DNA of 64,000 nt from Opisthocomus hoazin (GCF_030867145.1 NC_134415.1:65625300-65689299); one strand, 5' to 3'. Counted from the stretch's first letter, positions 43,360 through 57,097 are shown. Notes: generated by a model from the letters alone, not told the origin. Program-made: numbers and translations.

Positions 43360-43365
43360 AATAAA
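43360..43365 (+). terminator. IL22RA2: Candidate polyadenylation signal for IL22RA2
   Basis: This AATAAA is preceded at 43341 by an ATTAAA variant and is about 1.45 kb after the stop (about 360 nt if the candidate 3' UTR intron is removed). The downstream DNA is T-rich rather than clearly GT-rich. Confidence 0.45.
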
Positions 43366-43399
43366 AGTTTCAGATATTTTATTTCTTCTACAACAAAGA

Positions 43400-46300
43400 T
43401 TGCAACAGAAGATGAAAAAAGCATCCTTTCTTTAAAATAAGTACTGTGTAGTCCAGGAGCATACCCCATACTCACAATGTCTTCTTAGTGCCATCAACAT
43501 AACATTTCTTATGGTGAAAACAGTCTGGGATTCAGCAGGAGCTCATTTAAACTGAAACAGGTAAGATGCTCACTTTCACTCAATGACACACAGTTAAAGA
43601 GACCTCTATTTCAACCATCGCACAGTAAATGATACTAAATCTCTGTACAGTACCTAGCACCATAACAAGTCTCAGATCCGGCACACCCTGCCACCCCTCT
43701 TGTGCTGGGCAGAACCACAATAAAACCGTCCAGGCAAACTATTAAGAAATAGCTTGCAATACATTGCAGCAGTGGTGACTTCATCCACTCATGGGTTATC
43801 ACAGCTGGAAAACAGCATCTGTAGTAATTCAAGCTCTTTCTCAAGTTCACTTCTTTCCTTAGGGCAGCTCACGTTGCTATTGTTACACGAAGATAAACAT
43901 TTATTAAGGTAACATCTACTAACCCTGGTCAAGGAACAGACTCTGACAATGCCTGATACTGTACCTATGCCAGCTGCCGAGGATGAAACTGTTTAGGGCT
44001 CTCAAATCTTCCAGAATACATTAAAAAAGAAAAGAAGCAGCAGAGCCATAAGGGTTCCTGAAGCATTCAGACTTGGCTAGAAACATAGCTGCTGCCATGC
44101 TATGGAGCTATGGAGATGCTGGAAACCTGGAAGTTTTTCAGTTTGATAAAATAATACAAGATGTGCAGCACTTTTACTGCAAAACACAATAAAAGGTCTG
44201 AAGACATCTTGTGCTATGATGTTTGCTAACCAGTTTTCACTTCCTCAGCAACAACGCAGGCTTACAGAAAGCAGCACACGAGTTGCGGGAACAGCCCACC
44301 TACATTCTGACAGCAACAGAATTTATTATTGCCAGTCCCTCGACATTTTGCAAAAGCCAATTTTCTCTTTCCATTTGAAATGCAAATTTCCTGCCAGCTC
44401 TGTTCTGACATGCAATTTTACTGGGGAAGGGTTTGGTGAAATGACTGGTGCTGTATTTTTTTCTCGGCAATCAGTGGCAGTGGCATGTTCCCAAGACATG
44501 CTCCACTGGGTTCGCAGGATGGGGCTCCTGCAGCGAGAGGTACTTTGCTGCAGCACATAGCAGCTGGGTGATCTGCACCCACAGCTTCTAGATAGCGTTG
44601 GAAATGTTGTAGGTTCCAAAAACAACTTTGTTTGTTCCTTAGCCTGTATGCTGCTTTGCTGTTTACATCTCCATGAAGGGGGTAAGGACGAAAAGCTCTA
44701 CCAGGCTCTAAACTACAGTTGGGGCTTTTCTGCAGTTTGGAAATACCTGGGAAGGTGAGCTCTGGCCCTCATTCCCCTTCCTCCTCATGGGCACGAAGAC
44801 AGCATCTGCTGTGTGTCCACCTTCCCAGAGCTGCCCAGGCGGCACGTGGCTCAGCGGTGGTCAGTGCTCCTGCACGCCGCCCAGCACTGGACACTCCTAA
44901 GTCCTCAGCTGGACCCCTTCTGACCATAATTTCGCAAGGCCCAGCTGAAAACACCCTCCTCTAGGTTTTCCAGTCACATACAGAGCATCTTCTACCAATG
45001 TGACAAATGCCAGCTTCTGTTTCAGGAAAGAGAGAAATAAATGCTGGCGTCTAGGGCTGTGGCATAGGGTGGGGAAGATTAAGCAAAAGTGTGACAAAAC
45101 AAGACGTTGGCAACCAGTTCTGTAAGCCCTTGCCTGCAGTGTCACCACGGGATGTCTGCAGTCACAGACATGGCCTGTCGCAGTGGCCTCGTCCAGCCAA
45201 GCCCCTGTGTCCCTACAGGGCCCTGCCGATGAGAAACAGATATTGTCTTTTAGAGTTTGCAGTTACTGATCTCCGTGTGAAGAGGAGACCATCCCACAAG
45301 GGCCTGCCCTGCTTTCTTTCATGACCATGGCTGAACATGATCTCATCTGTCAGATGGAGTAAGAGCTGATCTCCCACTGTAAATGGTCTTAATTTCCCGT
45401 TCCACTGGCACTCAGAAGAGCAGTATCCAGCTACCAGAAATTCAAGAACAGGGCTCAGGAAAAGCTGATAGAGCAACAGCAATGGACCAGATGCTCCAGC
45501 CTTATAAATTAGGAGGAGATTATGCATAGCCAGCTGTACCACATAAATGCCCAGTTTTATATGATGCCATGATCCTCGGTGTTTATCATATGGTCTAGCA
45601 TCTGGCCAGTCCTGTTCATATGTCCCATATATCTGCTCTAACCACATGTGGACTTGGGGTTTAGTTACTTGCATGACTTGATCTCAGCTAAGAACTGCTC
45701 TCATGGCACGGAGGTGGGGTGCTGTTGTGAAATGGCATTGGCTTTTGCCACAGATCTGTCAGATGTTATCCAGTATTCCACACTGCAGGGAATTAATCAT
45801 AAATATGTGGGTTTTCTGTGGATTTTCTATGGGTTTCAATGTTTACTACAATGATCAAAGATGCTAATCAGTGAAGTCTCTCTGAGAAGAAAAAAAGAAG
45901 AAAGAAGAAGATAAAACTAAAGCCCCTGAGAGTTAGTTTGCCACAAAGGATGCAGGGAACAAAACAAGGGTACTTCTGAAGAGGAACAGAGGGAAAGAAA
46001 TTACACCAATGTTCACCAGTAAAAGCTACAGTCTCCTTTGCAACTTGCTTTCAGAATCTTTTATAAAGTGCTTCCAAGGAAAAAAGCACTTGAAAATTTA
46101 ATTCCCCACATGATGAAATCACTGGCTGTTTTATTGCAAGTCTTAGGTATTGAGTCGGCTGAAGGCCCAGCTCAAGCAGTCGTTGCTGCCAGAATTTTGG
46201 CTTGTGATGGGGAAAAATGGGAAGCTCAAGCCCTGACACTTACAAGGAAAAGGAATTCCTGAAAAGGGTTTGTTTAATAGCTGACAAGCACATGACTTTT

Positions 46301-49300
46301 ATAGGACTGGCTTAAGCTCGTATTTCTGGGCTGAATTCTCACTACAATTCTTCTGCTGGAAAGAATAAAGCTCCTAAAAGATACCGGCAAAAAGAAAACC
46401 AATAGGGTTGTCTCCATTAAACCAAACTTAAACACTTTTAGAGGTTCTGTGGTGTCACTATTCATAACCTGGGTGGAATGAGAATCAGAGAGACAAACCT
46501 GGAGGAGAAATTGCTTGAAAAGTCTGATTTAAACTCTGATGAATTAGAAAGAGCTGCACAGCAACTAATACAAGGAGAGAAGACAAAGTACGCTCAGAGA
46601 GGGGCTGGGAAGCAAAGACCCTGCAGCATCGGAGCAGAAATGTGCATTTCAACAAGCTTACAAAATACAAGCAAAGCAATTTAGCCAGCAGCACAGTATA
46701 GCTGCTGGCACAAACACTAAGCAGTTTCTGCCTCGGAAAAGGACTGCTATGTATCTGTGGAGCAAAACCATTTTATACTTGTGCATAGCCAAGGAGAGCA
46801 TATACCTATAAGGACGCAATGTTTATGCGTTCTGCTCAGAGAGGCAATTTCAGCTATTTCAGTAGCAATCTTAGAGGGCAAACAGCCATTACCAACAGGA
46901 TTTCAAAAGCTGGAGAGAGAAATTTGTCAGTGGAAGAAGCAGCACCAAGTACTGACTTATTCATCGCAACTGTTCAAAAAAAGCATAGACACACACTGGG
47001 ACTCCACCACCTCAACATAGGTGCCTAGTGCCATTTAAGATACTTTTGAGTTTCCAGAATGTTTGCACATGGTTGGCAGATAGAGCAAAGGATCTGTGGG
47101 AGACCCTCACTTCCCCGGGGTGGCAGCTGAAGTCATGAGGGTACATCCCACAGACATGCGCCAGACATCTATGCTTGGGTGACTGAAGCTCTGCTCCAGT
47201 TACTGCAATGCTACTGTAACGTAATAAGGGAGTAGTTACTAGCTATAAGCCGGGCTCTGAAGTAATGTCTATGTGATTTGTAGAGTCACACTAACAAATC
47301 TGAACAGAAAACCTGGTTATGGGGATGAAACATAGATGAGAAAATCTTGATGTGTACATTGGAGTTGCAGGGTGCCTCGGATGCATTAGCCTTGCTAATG
47401 CCAAGGGCCTTCGTTTTGCATTTGAATGATTACTTTTACATTTGAGTGATCTTGTGGAAAATGGAGTAGGAAGAGTGAAACTCTGAAAAGCAAATGTGAA
47501 GAGACTTCAGAAATTGAGTGAGATCCCAGTTTGGTACTGCTTTACGGCACTTTCATTCTGAACACCTTCTTGAAGCTGACTCTCTCACTTGCTGAACTAT
47601 TGCTCCACTCTGATAAATACCATGAAAAATGATGCCAAAAGTACATAAAAGGATTAAAGAAGTTAAATCCTTTCGGGTGCACAACAAGACGTATCATAAT
47701 CCCTGCCTACACAAGGCCACCATCTCTGGCCAAGTTGCTCCTTAATGGTGTTTGCCACAAAAAGATAGATTTCTAGAAATAACAGAAGACACAATGACAT
47801 AAAGTGTAATGTACTTCGAGTCCTCAAGTTTTGAAACAAAAGAGCCTGAGATCAAGCAGAAGCAATGGGAAGAACTGAGCAGGACATCCGCAAGACTGGG
47901 AAGTCCAGCTGGGAGACACAGGGAGATCTCTTACTGTGTATGTTCCAGGCATGCACCTCCTTGCTCTGCAAGTTGTGCTGCCACCTCAAAAAGGAAGCAG
48001 AGCCACAAACAAGCAAGAGCACTGTGGCTGTGCACTCCTTTAGTGTGTGCAAACACAGTACCTGTGATGCATTGGAGTAAAGCTGGCCAAAATGGCTTAG
48101 ACCGGAATAGATTTTTTTCCCTAATTTTTGTACGTGCTGTATATTACAGACAGCTGAAAGCACTGAATCTTATTACCAGCAGCCATCTAAATGAACATTA
48201 TGTTGTTCATTTTCCCATGGCTGACCATTACAACAAAAAACATCCTGCTACTTCCAGATAAAGTCAGAAAAGTAATATTGTAGAGCTAATCCATGAATGC
48301 GTTCAAAGGAAAGAGCCTTGCATTGGTGAACCCATTACCTGGTGGGCTGAGGCCAGAAACATGACCTCTCACGGTCCAATGACAGCCAGTCATGTTATGG
48401 GATAAAGTGGGGAAATGAGCCAAACAGAGGAGGGCAAAATGAATAGCAGACAAGCTTTGGCTGGTTTTCCTTAAGCCCCCGCACTGCATATCAATAGGAT
48501 CAACCAAAACACTTCTAGACAAATATTTCTAATGGAAAACTGGAATTTTACTGAAAGAAAAAAAACACTTACTAAAATATCTTTCATACATTATGTATTT
48601 CAAGTGAAAAAAACAAGCAAGTTTCTTTTGTCTGTGGCCAAAACCCCATGTCCTTCATTTTCTAGGCTGTAAGATGTCCAATGCCATGTCTACACTTCCT
48701 GGAGTAGGACAGGAATGGAAATTTGCTGTGACAACTCTGATCAATCTTTATCTAATACATCCAGTCAGAGCTCATACTGCAGTCAGTAACCTTTGGGAAT
48801 GCTTTCAGTGAGGTGTCGTTTCTCTGAAAACAGAGTAATTCGATAACCCTTCCTGGAACGCAGCCAACTCCCGTGATCTGAGGAGGTAAGAAAGAGGACA
48901 TTACTCTGCACAGCCTTCAATCCTAAGAGGGATGCTCACGTCAGAAGTTGAGGTTGCTCTGGTCACCTTCTCCTTCTTATTAATCACACCCCCATGATTT
49001 CGCTAACAAAGACTGATGTGTCAGCATTACATTGACATGAAACCAAAGAACCACCGCTGCCTTGGGTCAGGCCTCTTCCCTACTGCAGGTGCTCTGCTCC
49101 TGCTCACTCCATGCAAGTTTCACAAATTACACCTCACAACGCTTCATTTCCTTGCTGTGCTGGCTAGAAAAGAACAACAGAAACAACACCCAAGAAATGT
49201 TTTCTATGTAGTCATGGGGGTCCAGGCAGCTTGCTGAGATTTACGTGTAGCAAACCGAGTATTAACTCCCCACTCTGCATTTCATTTTAGGTGGTGAATG

Positions 49301-49939
49301 GTGCAGAACAGGGTGTACATCCATAAACAATCAAGATTAAAATAATCTGTTTGATGTTTACAATCCAAATGCCACTGCTTGTATTTCTAATGACTTTTAA
49401 GACTTGAGCAGGCTGAAGACTGAAATGTGACCAAACAGTGGGCCAAAAGAAGGGACTGGAAGACATTACACCCACGTTACCCAGCTGGCAACCCGCAAGC
49501 AGGCACAACAGAACACAGAAACTAGCTGCTTGAATTAATGAATATACTATATTAATAGTAACATTTCGTCAGTAGAAATGGGTTTTGAGACACTTACCAA
49601 GACCTTCTGCACATTATGTCCCTACCAGCCTTAAAGCATCTCGGTTAGATGGAGGACAACATGGACAGACTCACTGAGAGAAGGTCAGCCAGTCCTGTGA
49701 GTGCTAGTCCTGGGACATCCTTGCGATATGGAGAATACAGAATTCCCCAGAGCTAGTTACAGTTTCTTAATGGCCAAATAGGAGAACAGAGTGAGAGGTT
49801 CACTCTTCCCTCTTGGCCATCTTGCATTAGTTGCTGTTACTCAGGGGGCTGCATACTTAACCCTCACGAGCAATTTAGTCATGTGGCAAGAACAGCTTCT
49901 AGGTAAGGACCGAGCAGGTACTAGTCAGCGGTAATGGAC
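43400..49939. other. Intergenic DNA after IL22RA2
   Basis: No exon, RNA gene or repeat family is recognised. A 153-codon frame on the - strand (45213-45674) has no domain or homology that I recognise. IL20RA exons, expected in this direction, are not seen. Confidence 0.6.
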
Positions 49940-50216
49940 ATAATTGGTGTGGATGACCATAAGGGGCAACAGGCACAAACTGAAGCATAGGAAGTTCCCA
50001 CTGAACATGAGGAAGAACTTTTTCACCCTGAGGGTGACGGAGCACTGGAACAGGCTGCCCAGAGGGGTTGTAGAGTCTCCTTCTCTGGACATATTCAAGC
50101 CCCGCCTGGACAAGGTCCCGTACAGCCTGCTCTAGGTGACCCTGCTTTGGCAGGAGGGTTGGACTAGATGACCCTCAGAGGTCCCTTCCAACCCCTACCA
50201 TTCTGTGATTCTGTGG
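49940..50216 (+). mobile_element. CR1 3'-end copy, same subfamily as the 54-57 kb element
   Basis: It covers the last part of ORF2 ([44 protein letters not shown], then stop), the 3' UTR (GTTGGACTAGATGACC... TCCCTTCCAACCCCTA) and ends with ATTCTGTGATTCTGTG. It is 5'-truncated. Over the 3' UTR it differs at only a few positions from the intact copy at 57015-57094. Confidence 0.93.
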
Positions 50217-53200
50217 TAAGTCTGGGGTCACGTCGCAGCTACTGCAGAGAGGCAGTGCAGCACAAGTAGGGATAGACTCTTTGCTTGGTGTAGACTGTGC
50301 CAAAATTTGAACCAGCTTTCACAATGTGATGGCTAACGCCATGACACAGACCATCTGTATTCACTTGCTTAGAGACCGCATCTTAGCCATGGTGTGCATA
50401 AAAACACCAGATGTAAATGTTTCACTGCCACAGAAAAATCAGAATTGCTTGGTATGGAGAATCCAATTCCAAAAATACAAGGAAAAAATATCAAACCACA
50501 GTTATAGATATAATTTCTTTGAATTTGCTAAGTTTATCTTGCTTGGCATGAGCTGTGCCTGGAAACGTGCATTTCAGGACTGAGGTTTTAATAAATGTTT
50601 GCACTCCCTTTATTTGTTTAAAGAAAAGCATTAAAAAACTGAAAATTAAACAAATTCAGGTAGGTTTTTTGTTCCTGAAACAGATCTGGTTTTATTGTCT
50701 TGGAGGGGGTGTGTTTCTACTCAATGCACAAAGCTGTTTCTCCACAGATGGAAAAAATAAAGCTGAAAAGAACAACAGGAAAATCGCAAATCCCAAGGCA
50801 CGATTTTCTAAATAAACCAGGGAACTGTGAAGAGAACAGTTTAGCTGAACCTTATATGGGATTATACTGACATATTGTGGCAAGACAGTAGCAATGCAAT
50901 GCCTTAATGTCTTCGGTGACCATAAACTACTCTGCTACTCTCCTCCCTCTGGTTGATGAGCAGAAAGAAGTCCAGGGTCCTCGGTCCCAGACTGACAGGG
51001 ACAACGAACCTGAGAACATATATAAGCAAGACTTCATGACTGGATCCTTCCAATGCTTCCAGCCATGGTATCTGGAACAACTGAGTCATTTCCACATCTT
51101 AGCATAGTGCAAAGTCTCGTCTAGTTATGGAGAGGTAGAGCAGATTGCATCACTGTCTTTGAACCCAGAGCTGAAAACCCTACACCCCACACAGCTGCAT
51201 CTGTGCATTTGGAGGCCTCCAACCTCTGAGCTTTCAGCCAGCCGGAAAGCTCTTTTTCTTCCAAAACATTATCCCTGAATGACTCAGCTGAATAATCTTT
51301 CCCATATCGCTGATGCTCTGGAAAAAAGTTCAGGCATAAGCTGTGCCCTGAGACACGACATTTTCAGAGGACAAAGAACACGCAGAAAAAAGAATTCCCA
51401 GAACCGCGGCAATGAATAAGCCATCTGGACTGAAAGTCCCTTCAGCCATGGTGACAGGCAGGCAGGACCTCCCCAGCCTGAAGAGCTCAGAATCGCAGTT
51501 TTAACAGTTTCAGCCATTTTAGAAATGACAGCTAGAAAATATATTATGAGCATGGTCACTGTGTACCTCTCTTTCCCAATGTAATTTGGTCATTGGGTAG
51601 AACCCCTCCTTTGTCTGCCCAGCAGATGCCCTAGGACATTCATAATAAAATAGAGTCAGCTCCCTCTAATGACTTCTGGTACTAATTTTTCCCCTAGCAT
51701 GGACTTAGAAGGCCTTTCAGTCCGTGGAGTCACAAGAATCAGACTTAGTACCAAAGAGCTACAACTCATAATAATGAGAGAATAGTTGTGGTAGGGTGGT
51801 AAAGGGTGATGTGAACCAAGGGTGACCAACCAAAGTTCCACCACGCCATCAGTTGCACAAGCTGGAAGACTTCTGCAGAGTTATTTGATGCAACTTCTTT
51901 CTGGGCTATGAGGAAAGTTTGAAACATGAAGCATCTTTGTACGACCACAAAGACCTCAGTCATTTAAACAGCAAGCCAGCTAGCAGAGCTCATATTTCCT
52001 AGGTGAGATGAAACATATTCCCATGAAGAACACAGCATTCAGAAAATATTGACTTCAATCCTAGTTAGTCATCTGAATACCCCTAGTTTCAGAGTGCCTT
52101 AAAATCCTTAATGTGTTTACCTTTGCAGTAGCCATGTGAAATAGGGAAGGGCTCTAATCCGGTCTACAAAGATGTTCAGAGTTGTTTGTAAAGATACACA
52201 GGCATCCAATCACCTTTGAACTGAGTTGCTAAGATTACATGGAAAGACTATGGGCAGTGCAGGGAACTGGACCTTGTTTTCTCTGCGCTGGGGACCTCAA
52301 ATGCTAACCTGCTGTGACACTGCCTATCACTCAAAAATAATTATCAAAGTAAGACATGAATGCCAAATTTGCAGTAGAGATAATGATGGAGTTTATATCA
52401 CAGTCAATAGGCTGAGTGGTTAAAGGTCAGCCTGAAGCACAAGTGCCAGGTCTTTTGAAGGGGGAATGTCCATTCTGGCGTGCTGCGTTTCAAGAGACGC
52501 AGGAAGTTACAGGACAACTGGCTTAGAGCAGAAATGACGCTCCCTTCTCTGAGTCCACCTTAGAATGACCAAAAAGACGCATCCCTTTTTTTGCTACTTG
52601 GAATAAAACACCAAAAAAGGAGTAGATGCTTTCACTGAACAAAAACTATGCTCTCTGCTTCAGAAAAAAACACCCACTCGTTTACTTCTCAGGCCAGCAA
52701 AAATGTGGACCCTCAATCTACAGCTTGAGATGTTTTAACCACAGCTATGTCCTGAATTTTTAACTTCTGTTGTAATCAAAACCAGATTCCTATCAATGAC
52801 ACTATTACATACGAAGGGAATTGCATGAAGCAGCAGCAGTTTTGACTCTGATGAACTTTATGTCTAGGTGAATTTAGCTTTGTGATTCGTTGCTACTTCA
52901 CACAGTACTTGGCTCATCAGGCACAGAGGAGCATACGGCTACAGAAGAGCTGTGACTACTTCTGTAGGAAACCTGTGGTCTACAGAAACGAGTAGACAAT
53001 GCCTGTTCTGCCTACTGAGGAAATGTTTTCTGGAAGTGAACCACATGAGGTATTATTAACTACAATAAAAAGAATAATTTTTTTACAGCTTCTGGCATCT
53101 GACAAAATTGTTCCACATCTCTGCCACTGCCTTGTGCACAACTCTCCATTCTGTCATGACATAAATGTCAGTTGTCAGAATAAATACAGATACAAATACC

Positions 53201-53761
53201 AAATGTCTTGAAGCTTACTCACAAGAAGAATAAAAAGCAGTACCTGTAAAACACTCAAAGTACACCTGAGGTAAGAAGGTTTAAATAAGCATTTCTTTAA
53301 GCTACTTGCAACTGCCTTGGCCAGAGATGAGAAAGTTGAAAAAAAATATTTCTCAGACTGATGCTTCTGCTGCTCATGTAGTACTGTGCTCCTTTGCACT
53401 GGTAATTATTTTTGTGTTTTATGTACTGCAGAGACTAGAGAAAGCCCTCCCAGGCACCACATGGCTCCCTGGTTAGCACAGCCCCATTTAACCCTCCTGC
53501 TCTGTACCAGTCACTGCTCCCGTCCCAGTTGCTGCGGGTATGAGCTGCTCCCGGGGAGGCGGGGGGCCCAGCAGGGACTGGGACAGCCCACCCAGCACAT
53601 GCCGCAGCACTGGTAGCCTGATTTCGATGACACTCATCCTTAGCTCCCAAGCAGCCGTGCAGGGATGAGCAGTCAGCAGGGCAGCAGCTGCTCTCAGGCT
53701 GTGCTGAAGGCTGCATGTAGGGGAGCAGCAGCATCCCCCCAGCGTCCATGGACGTTGGCCT
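50217..53761. other. Intergenic DNA before the nested CR1 pair
   Basis: No gene recognised. The last 300 bp (about 53450-53760) are GC-rich and unlike the CR1 that follows, so they are probably unique flanking DNA. Confidence 0.55.
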
Positions 53762-54088
53762 GCAAACAGCATCCTCCTGCAGAAACTAGCCGCTCATGGC
53801 TTGGATGGGTGTACGCTTCACTGGGCAAAAAACTGGCTGGATGGCCAAGCCCAGAGAGTTGTGGTGAATGGAGTCAAATTCCGTTGGTGGCCAGTCACGA
53901 GTGGTGTTCCCCAGGGCTCAGTTCTGGGGCCAGTCTTGTTTTATGTCTTTATCAATGATCAGGATGAGGGCATTGAGACTGAGATTGAGTTCTCCCTCAG
54001 TAAGTTTGCAGATGACACTATATTGGGTGGGAGTATTGATCTGCTCGAGAGTAGGAAGGCTCTGCAGAGGGATCTGGACAGGCTGGAT
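53762..54088 (+). pseudogene. Older CR1 LINE, left part, split by a younger insertion
   Basis: It encodes reverse-transcriptase residues from [16 protein letters not shown] through [16 protein letters not shown], then the FADD catalytic box (in [11 protein letters not shown]) and RDLDRLD, and stops abruptly at 54088. The continuation [12 protein letters not shown] is found in frame 3.0 kb away at 57098. The left end is a 5' truncation at about 53762. It differs in sequence from the inserted copy, so it is a different CR1 subfamily. Confidence 0.93.
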
Positions 54089-57000
54089 CTCAAAGGGGAA
54101 AAAGGATTCTTGGCCACGAGCTGGTGGGGCTCATTGAGAGGGCTTTAAACCAGGTTCGAAGGGGGAAGGGGATATTGCCCAGCTCGCTAGGGATGAGCCT
54201 AGGCTTGGAGTGCCAAGGCCAGGGGTGAGATTGACAGCCCAGCTCAAGTGTGTTTACACCAATGCACGTAGCATGGGCAATAAACAGGAGGAGCTGGAAG
54301 CCATTATACAGCAGGACGGCTACGACTTGGTCGCCATCACAGAAACGTGGTGGGACAACTCGCATGACTGGCATGCTGTCATAGATGGCTACAGACTCTT
54401 TAGGAAAGACAGACCAACAAGGAGAGGTGGGGGAGTTGCTCTATATGTGAGGGAGCAAGTAGAATGCATTGAGCTTGGCCTGGGGGCAAATGAGGAACAA
54501 GTTGAAAGCTTGTGGGTTAGAATTAAGGGACAGACTCATAAGGGTGACATTACGGTGGGTGTGTACTACAAGCCACCTGACCAGGAGGAGGAGGTTGATG
54601 AGGCCTTCTACAGGCAGCTGCAAGCAGCCTCACAGTCACAGGCCCTGGTTCTCATGGGGGACTTCAACCACCCTGACATCAGCTGGGAAGACCATACAGC
54701 TAGGCAGGTGCAATCCAGGAGGTTCCTACAGAGCATCGACGATAACTTTCTGATGCAAGTAGTGGAGGAACCAACAAGGAAAGGCGTGCTGCTGGACCTT
54801 GTGTTAACAAACAAGGAGGGACTGGTGGAGGATGTGAAGGCTGGAGGTAGACTTGGCTGCAGTGACCATGAAATGGTCGAGTTCAGGATCCTGCGTGGAG
54901 GAAGCAGGGCGATAAGCAGGATCAAAACCCTGGACCTCAGGAGGGCTGACTTTGCCCTCTTCAAGGAGCTACTGGGAGGAATCCCGTGGGCCAGGGCTCT
55001 CGAAGGCAGGGGGGTCCATGAGTGCTGGTCGCTCTTTAAACCACACTTCTTCCATGCACAGGAGCAATGCATCCCCCTGAGAAAGAAATCGAGCAAAGGA
55101 GGCAGGAGACCCGCATGGTTAAACAAGGAGCTTCTATCAGAGATCAGGCAGAAGAGAAAGGTCCATGGAATGTGGAAAGAGGGGCAGACCACTTGGGAAG
55201 AGTACAGAAACGTGGTGAGAGCATGCAGGGATGCGACGAGGAAGGCCAAGGCCCACCTGGAATTGAAGCTGGCAAGGAATGTCAAAAACAACAAGAAGGG
55301 CTTCTTCAACTACATCAGCAGCAAAAGGAAGGCTAGGGACAATGTGGGGCCGCTGCTGAATGAGGCGGGTGTCCTGGTGACGGAGGATGCGGAGAAGGCA
55401 GAGCTACTGAATGCCTCCTTTGCTTCAGTCTTCAGTGCTAAGACTGGCCCTCAGGAATCCCAGGCCCCGGATGTAAGAGAAGAAGCCTACAAAGAGGACA
55501 ACTTTCCCTTGGTCAAGGAGGACTGTGTGAGGGATCTCTTAAGCGATCTGGACGTCCACAAATCCATGGGCCCCGATGGAATGCACCCACGAATGCTGAG
55601 GGAGCTGGCGGATGTCATTGCTGAGCCACTCTCCATCATCTTTGAGAGGTCCTGGAGGACAGGAGAGGTGCTCGAGGACTGGAGAAAGGCCAAAGTCACT
55701 CCAATCTTCAAAAAGGGCAAGAAGGAGGACCCAGGGAACTACAGGCCGGTCAGCCTCACCTCCATCCCAGGAAAGGTGATGGAGCAGCTTATCCTGGAGG
55801 CCATCATCAAGCAAGTGGAAGAAAAGAAGGTTATCAGGAGTAGTCAGCATAGATTCACCAAGGGCAAATCATGCCTGACCAATCTAATAGCTTTCTACGA
55901 TGACATGACTGGCTGGGTAGACGAAGGGAGAGCCGTGGATGTTGTTTACCTCGACTTCAGCAAGGCTTTCGGCACAGTCTCCCATGATATCCTCCTATGG
56001 AAGCTCAGGAAGTGTGGGCTGGATGAGTGGTCGGTGAAGTGGATAGAGAACTGGCTGAATGGCAGAACTCAGAGGGTTGTCATCAGCGGCGCTGAGTCTA
56101 GTTGGAGGCTGGTAACAAGTGGTGTCCCCCAGGGGTCAGTACTGGGCCCAGTCTTGTTTAACTTCTTCATCAATGACATGGATGAAGAGTTAGAATGGAC
56201 CCTCAGCAAGTTTGCTGATGACACCAAACTGGGAGGAGTAGTAGATACACCAGAAGGCTGTGCTGCCTTTCAGCATGACCTGGACAGGCTAGAAAGTTGG
56301 GCAGAGAGGAACCTGATGAGGTTCAACAAAGGCAAGTGCAGGGTCCTGCACCTGGGGAGGATCAACCCCATGCATCAGTACAGGCTTGGGGTGGACCTGC
56401 TGGCGAGCAGCTCTGCGGAGAGGGACCTGGGTGTCCTGGTGGACGACAGGTTAACCATGAGCCAGCAATGTGCCCAGGCTGCCAAGAAAGCCAATGGCAT
56501 CCTGGGGTACATCAAGAAGAGTGTGGCCAGCAGGACAAGGGAGGTTCTCCTTCCCCTCTACACTGCCCTGGTGAGGCCTCATCTGGAGTACTGTGTCCAG
56601 TTCTGGGCTCCCCAGTTCAAGAAAGATGAAGAGCTACTGGAGAGAGTCCAGCGGAGGGCTACAAGGATGATGAGGGGACTGGAACATCTCCCCTACAAGG
56701 AGAGGCTGAGGGAGCTGGGCTTGTTCAGCCTGAAGAAGAGAAGGCTGCGAGGGGACCTAATAAATGCTTATAAATATCTGAAGAGTGGGTGTCAGGAGGA
56801 TGGGGCCAAGCTCTTTTCAGTGGTGCCCAGCGACAGGACAAGGGGCAATGGGCACAAATTGAGGCACAGGAAGTTCCGTCTGAACATGAGGAAGAACTTC
56901 TTCCCTCTGAGGGTGACAGAGCACTGGAACAGGCTGCCCAGGGGGGTTGTGGAGTCTCGTTCTCTAGAGATATTCAAGACCCGCCTGTACAAGGTCCTGT

Positions 57001-57097
57001 GCAGCCTGCTGTAGGTGACCCTGCTTCGGCAGGAGGGTTGGACTAGATGACCCACAGAGGTCCCTTCCAACCCCTACTAATCTGTGATTCTGTGGAT
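54089..57097 (+). mobile_element. Younger CR1 LINE (about 3.0 kb) inserted in an older CR1
   Basis: The element starts at about 54089 in the spacer between CR1 ORF1 and ORF2 (CTCATTGAGAGGGCTTTAAAC segment), contains an uninterrupted ORF2, then an 80-bp 3' UTR and the ATTCTGTG terminal octamer at 57087-57094. ORF1 and the 5' UTR are missing, so it is 5'-truncated. TGGAT occurs at both junctions (54084-54088 and 57093-57097). Part of the right copy overlaps the octamer, so the duplication is 3-5 bp or is microhomology. Confidence 0.95.
54210..57014 (+). CDS. CR1 ORF2: endonuclease / reverse transcriptase, uninterrupted frame
   Basis: It would nick target DNA and copy CR1 RNA by target-primed reverse transcription. 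The frame is 934 codons without a stop. The APE-type endonuclease is about residues 14-222, with Asn18, Glu45 (ITETWW), Asp151/Asn153 (GDFNHP), Asp196, and Asp219/His220 (SDH). The linker is about 230-430. The reverse transcriptase is about 440-730: [12 protein letters not shown], motif A YLDFSKAF with Asp582, VPQGSVLGP, and FADD at 668-671. The C-terminal CR1 region ends [12 protein letters not shown]. Residue 588 is Gly where CR1 copies normally have Asp (SKAFD). The frame opens at 54138; position 54210 is GTG, and the first in-frame ATG is codon 22 (54273), after the catalytic Asn18. How translation would start is therefore unclear. Confidence 0.93.
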   Translation: MPRPGVRLTAQLKCVYTNARSMGNKQEELEAIIQQDGYDLVAITETWWDNSHDWHAVIDGYRLFRKDRPTRRGGGVALYVREQVECIELGLGANEEQVESLWVRIKGQTHKGDITVGVYYKPPDQEEEVDEAFYRQLQAASQSQALVLMGDFNHPDISWEDHTARQVQSRRFLQSIDDNFLMQVVEEPTRKGVLLDLVLTNKEGLVEDVKAGGRLGCSDHEMVEFRILRGGSRAISRIKTLDLRRADFALFKELLGGIPWARALEGRGVHECWSLFKPHFFHAQEQCIPLRKKSSKGGRRPAWLNKELLSEIRQKRKVHGMWKEGQTTWEEYRNVVRACRDATRKAKAHLELKLARNVKNNKKGFFNYISSKRKARDNVGPLLNEAGVLVTEDAEKAELLNASFASVFSAKTGPQESQAPDVREEAYKEDNFPLVKEDCVRDLLSDLDVHKSMGPDGMHPRMLRELADVIAEPLSIIFERSWRTGEVLEDWRKAKVTPIFKKGKKEDPGNYRPVSLTSIPGKVMEQLILEAIIKQVEEKKVIRSSQHRFTKGKSCLTNLIAFYDDMTGWVDEGRAVDVVYLDFSKAFGTVSHDILLWKLRKCGLDEWSVKWIENWLNGRTQRVVISGAESSWRLVTSGVPQGSVLGPVLFNFFINDMDEELEWTLSKFADDTKLGGVVDTPEGCAAFQHDLDRLESWAERNLMRFNKGKCRVLHLGRINPMHQYRLGVDLLASSSAERDLGVLVDDRLTMSQQCAQAAKKANGILGYIKKSVASRTREVLLPLYTALVRPHLEYCVQFWAPQFKKDEELLERVQRRATRMMRGLEHLPYKERLRELGLFSLKKRRLRGDLINAYKYLKSGCQEDGAKLFSVVPSDRTRGNGHKLRHRKFRLNMRKNFFPLRVTEHWNRLPRGVVESRSLEIFKTRLYKVLCSLL

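Noticed and set aside
45213-45674. 153-codon open frame on the - strand
   Set aside because: No recognisable family, and the frame does not open on a clear gene context. Chance is the simplest explanation in 64 kb.
57047-57097. Start of the open frame spanning the CR1 junction
   Set aside because: The first ~16 codons belong to the 3' UTR of the inserted CR1. Only the part after 57097 is the older CR1 coding region.
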